A DNA stretch of 7,665 bases from Sphingomonas bacterium (GTDB lineage Bacteria > Pseudomonadota > Alphaproteobacteria > Sphingomonadales > Sphingomonadaceae): NCBI GenBank assembly GCA_026785645.1, contig JAJAZM010000074.1:1-7665 (forward strand), given 5' to 3'. The translations under genes were made by a program, and so were the position numbers. Each line of letters starts with the position of its first letter. Within the stretch, counting starts at the first letter, position 1. Under the pieces are notes generated by a model. The model ran no database searches. It was not told the origin of the DNA and saw nothing but the letters and a program-made list of their open reading frames with translations. This document shows positions 7,396 through 7,665 of the stretch, one piece after another.

Positions 7396-7410
7396 TGAAG
7401 AAAGCGTTAA
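7396..7410 (-). promoter_or_regulatory. CtrA-like box upstream of the PAS gene
   Basis: The minus strand reads TTAA-N7-TTCA, one base short of the TTAA-N7-TTAA consensus bound by the alphaproteobacterial cell-cycle regulator CtrA. It ends 48 bases before the proposed PAS start, a sensible distance for a promoter-overlapping activator site. I could not identify convincing -35 and -10 elements beside it. In AT-poor DNA such a match is less expected by chance, but one imperfect box is weak evidence. Confidence 0.35.
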
Positions 7411-7445
7411 GCACGTTCGTATGAGCCGGCGCGGCGTCGACATGC

Positions 7446-7472
7446 TTGCCCGCAGGGAAGCGCGCTGATAGG
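7446..7472 (+). promoter_or_regulatory. Weak candidate promoter for tRNA-Thr
   Basis: TTGCCC (7446-7451) lies 15 bases before GATAGG (7467-7472), which would start transcription near 7479 and leave a short leader before the tRNA at 7494. The spacer is shorter than the ideal 17 and the -10 is poor. It is listed because it is the best-placed pair I can see upstream of a tRNA that probably needs its own promoter, since the gene to its left is divergent. Confidence 0.22.
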
Positions 7473-7493
7473 GGCATTTTCGCCCACTCAAGG

Positions 7494-7569
7494 GCCGCCT
7501 TAGCTCAGCTGGTAGAGCATCGCATTCGTAATGCGGGGGTCACAGGTTCGAGTCCTGTAGGCGGCACCA
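7494..7569 (+). tRNA. tRNA-Thr, anticodon CGT (reads ACG)
   Basis: This is a 76-nt tRNA with every arm intact. The acceptor GCCGCCT pairs perfectly with AGGCGGC (7559-7565). The D arm is GCTC / GAGC with loop AGCTGGTA. The anticodon stem TCGCA / TGCGG (one T-G pair) encloses loop TTCGTAA, placing anticodon CGT at 7527-7529. The variable loop is five bases, and the T arm is ACAGG / CCTGT with loop TTCGAGT. The discriminator is A and the 3' CCA is encoded (7567-7569). It supplies threonine at ACG codons, which are common in high-GC genomes. It is divergent from the PAS gene. No integrase or duplicated 3' end is visible, so there is no sign here that it serves as an attachment site. Confidence 0.97.
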
Positions 7570-7623
7570 CCCATCGTCGTCTCTTCCATAAGGGCAACAT
7601 CGACCGCTTACCTATGCCATCCT

Positions 7624-7648
7624 GGCTGGATCGACGATCGGGCCAGCC
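7624..7648. repeat. Inverted repeat downstream of tRNA-Thr
   Basis: GGCTGG (7624-7629) and CCAGCC (7643-7648) form a perfect 6-bp stem. Inside it two GATC tetramers (7628-7631 and 7636-7639) flank GAC and could extend the stem by an alternative pairing with a bulge. No T-run follows on either strand, so it does not look like an intrinsic terminator of the tRNA. It may be a protein-binding site for a gene beyond the window, or chance. The other bases from 7570 to the end show nothing I can identify. Confidence 0.4.
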
Positions 7649-7665
7649 AACGGGAATGACAGTCA

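Noticed and set aside
7472..7485. Small GGGC/GCCC inverted repeat just upstream of the tRNA
   Set aside because: A four-base GC stem is expected often in DNA of this composition, and no function can be argued for it.
7348..7491. An N-terminal extension of 48 residues on the PAS protein (start at 7491)
   Set aside because: The extra peptide is Arg/Ser-rich, unlike the PAS family, and would place the start three bases from the tRNA and swallow the divergent promoter region. ATG 7347 is more plausible.
7494..7569. tRNA as an integration site for a mobile element
   Set aside because: No integrase, no direct repeat of the tRNA 3' end, and no change in base composition is visible on either side within the window.
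7624..7648. Intrinsic terminator for tRNA-Thr
   Set aside because: The stem is present but no T-run follows on either strand, and it sits 54 bases beyond the tRNA.
7614..7665. Possible start of a rightward gene (ATG 7614, 17 codons to the window edge)
   Set aside because: It is too short to judge, has no Shine-Dalgarno sequence before the ATG, and the encoded peptide is not recognisable.

Overview
The window looks like ordinary chromosomal DNA from a sphingomonad-type alphaproteobacterium. The evidence is high GC with strong third-position bias, a PhbB-type acetoacetyl-CoA reductase C-terminus, a giant (~1550 aa) NAD-dependent glutamate dehydrogenase, a PAS_5-type protein, and a tRNA with an encoded CCA end. 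This assignment rests on recognising protein families; no database search was run. No transposase, integrase, CRISPR array or phage gene is visible, and almost all the DNA is coding.

Layout. Bases 1-521 (+ strand) hold the 3' end of phbB and a small ribbon-helix-helix (RHH) protein whose ATG overlaps the phbB stop. Bases 477-7347 (- strand) hold three genes that read leftwards in the order PAS-domain protein (6064-7347), NAD-glutamate dehydrogenase (1346-6004), ATP-grasp protein (477-1349). The dehydrogenase and ATP-grasp genes overlap by four bases (ATGA). The PAS and dehydrogenase genes are 59 bp apart, and that gap contains two adjacent inverted repeats and a possible promoter. The ATP-grasp and RHH genes converge and overlap tail to tail by 45 bp. 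Bases 7348-7493 are a divergent intergenic region with a CtrA-like half-degenerate box on the PAS side. A tRNA-Thr(CGT) lies at 7494-7569 on the + strand, followed by 96 bases with one unexplained inverted repeat.

How the genes may work together. PhbB makes (R)-3-hydroxybutyryl-CoA for polyhydroxybutyrate storage, and the RHH protein is probably made in step with it, perhaps as a DNA-binding regulator. The second unit centres on glutamate breakdown to 2-oxoglutarate and NADH. A cytosolic PAS protein of unknown role lies upstream and a translationally coupled ATP-grasp enzyme of unknown substrate lies downstream. The most useful leads are the coupling of the unassigned ATP-grasp enzyme to glutamate dehydrogenase, the structured PAS-dehydrogenase gap, and the CtrA-like site upstream. 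The CtrA-like site matters because the related large dehydrogenase GdhZ in Caulobacter is tied to cell division. I see no clear, wholly new multi-gene system here.
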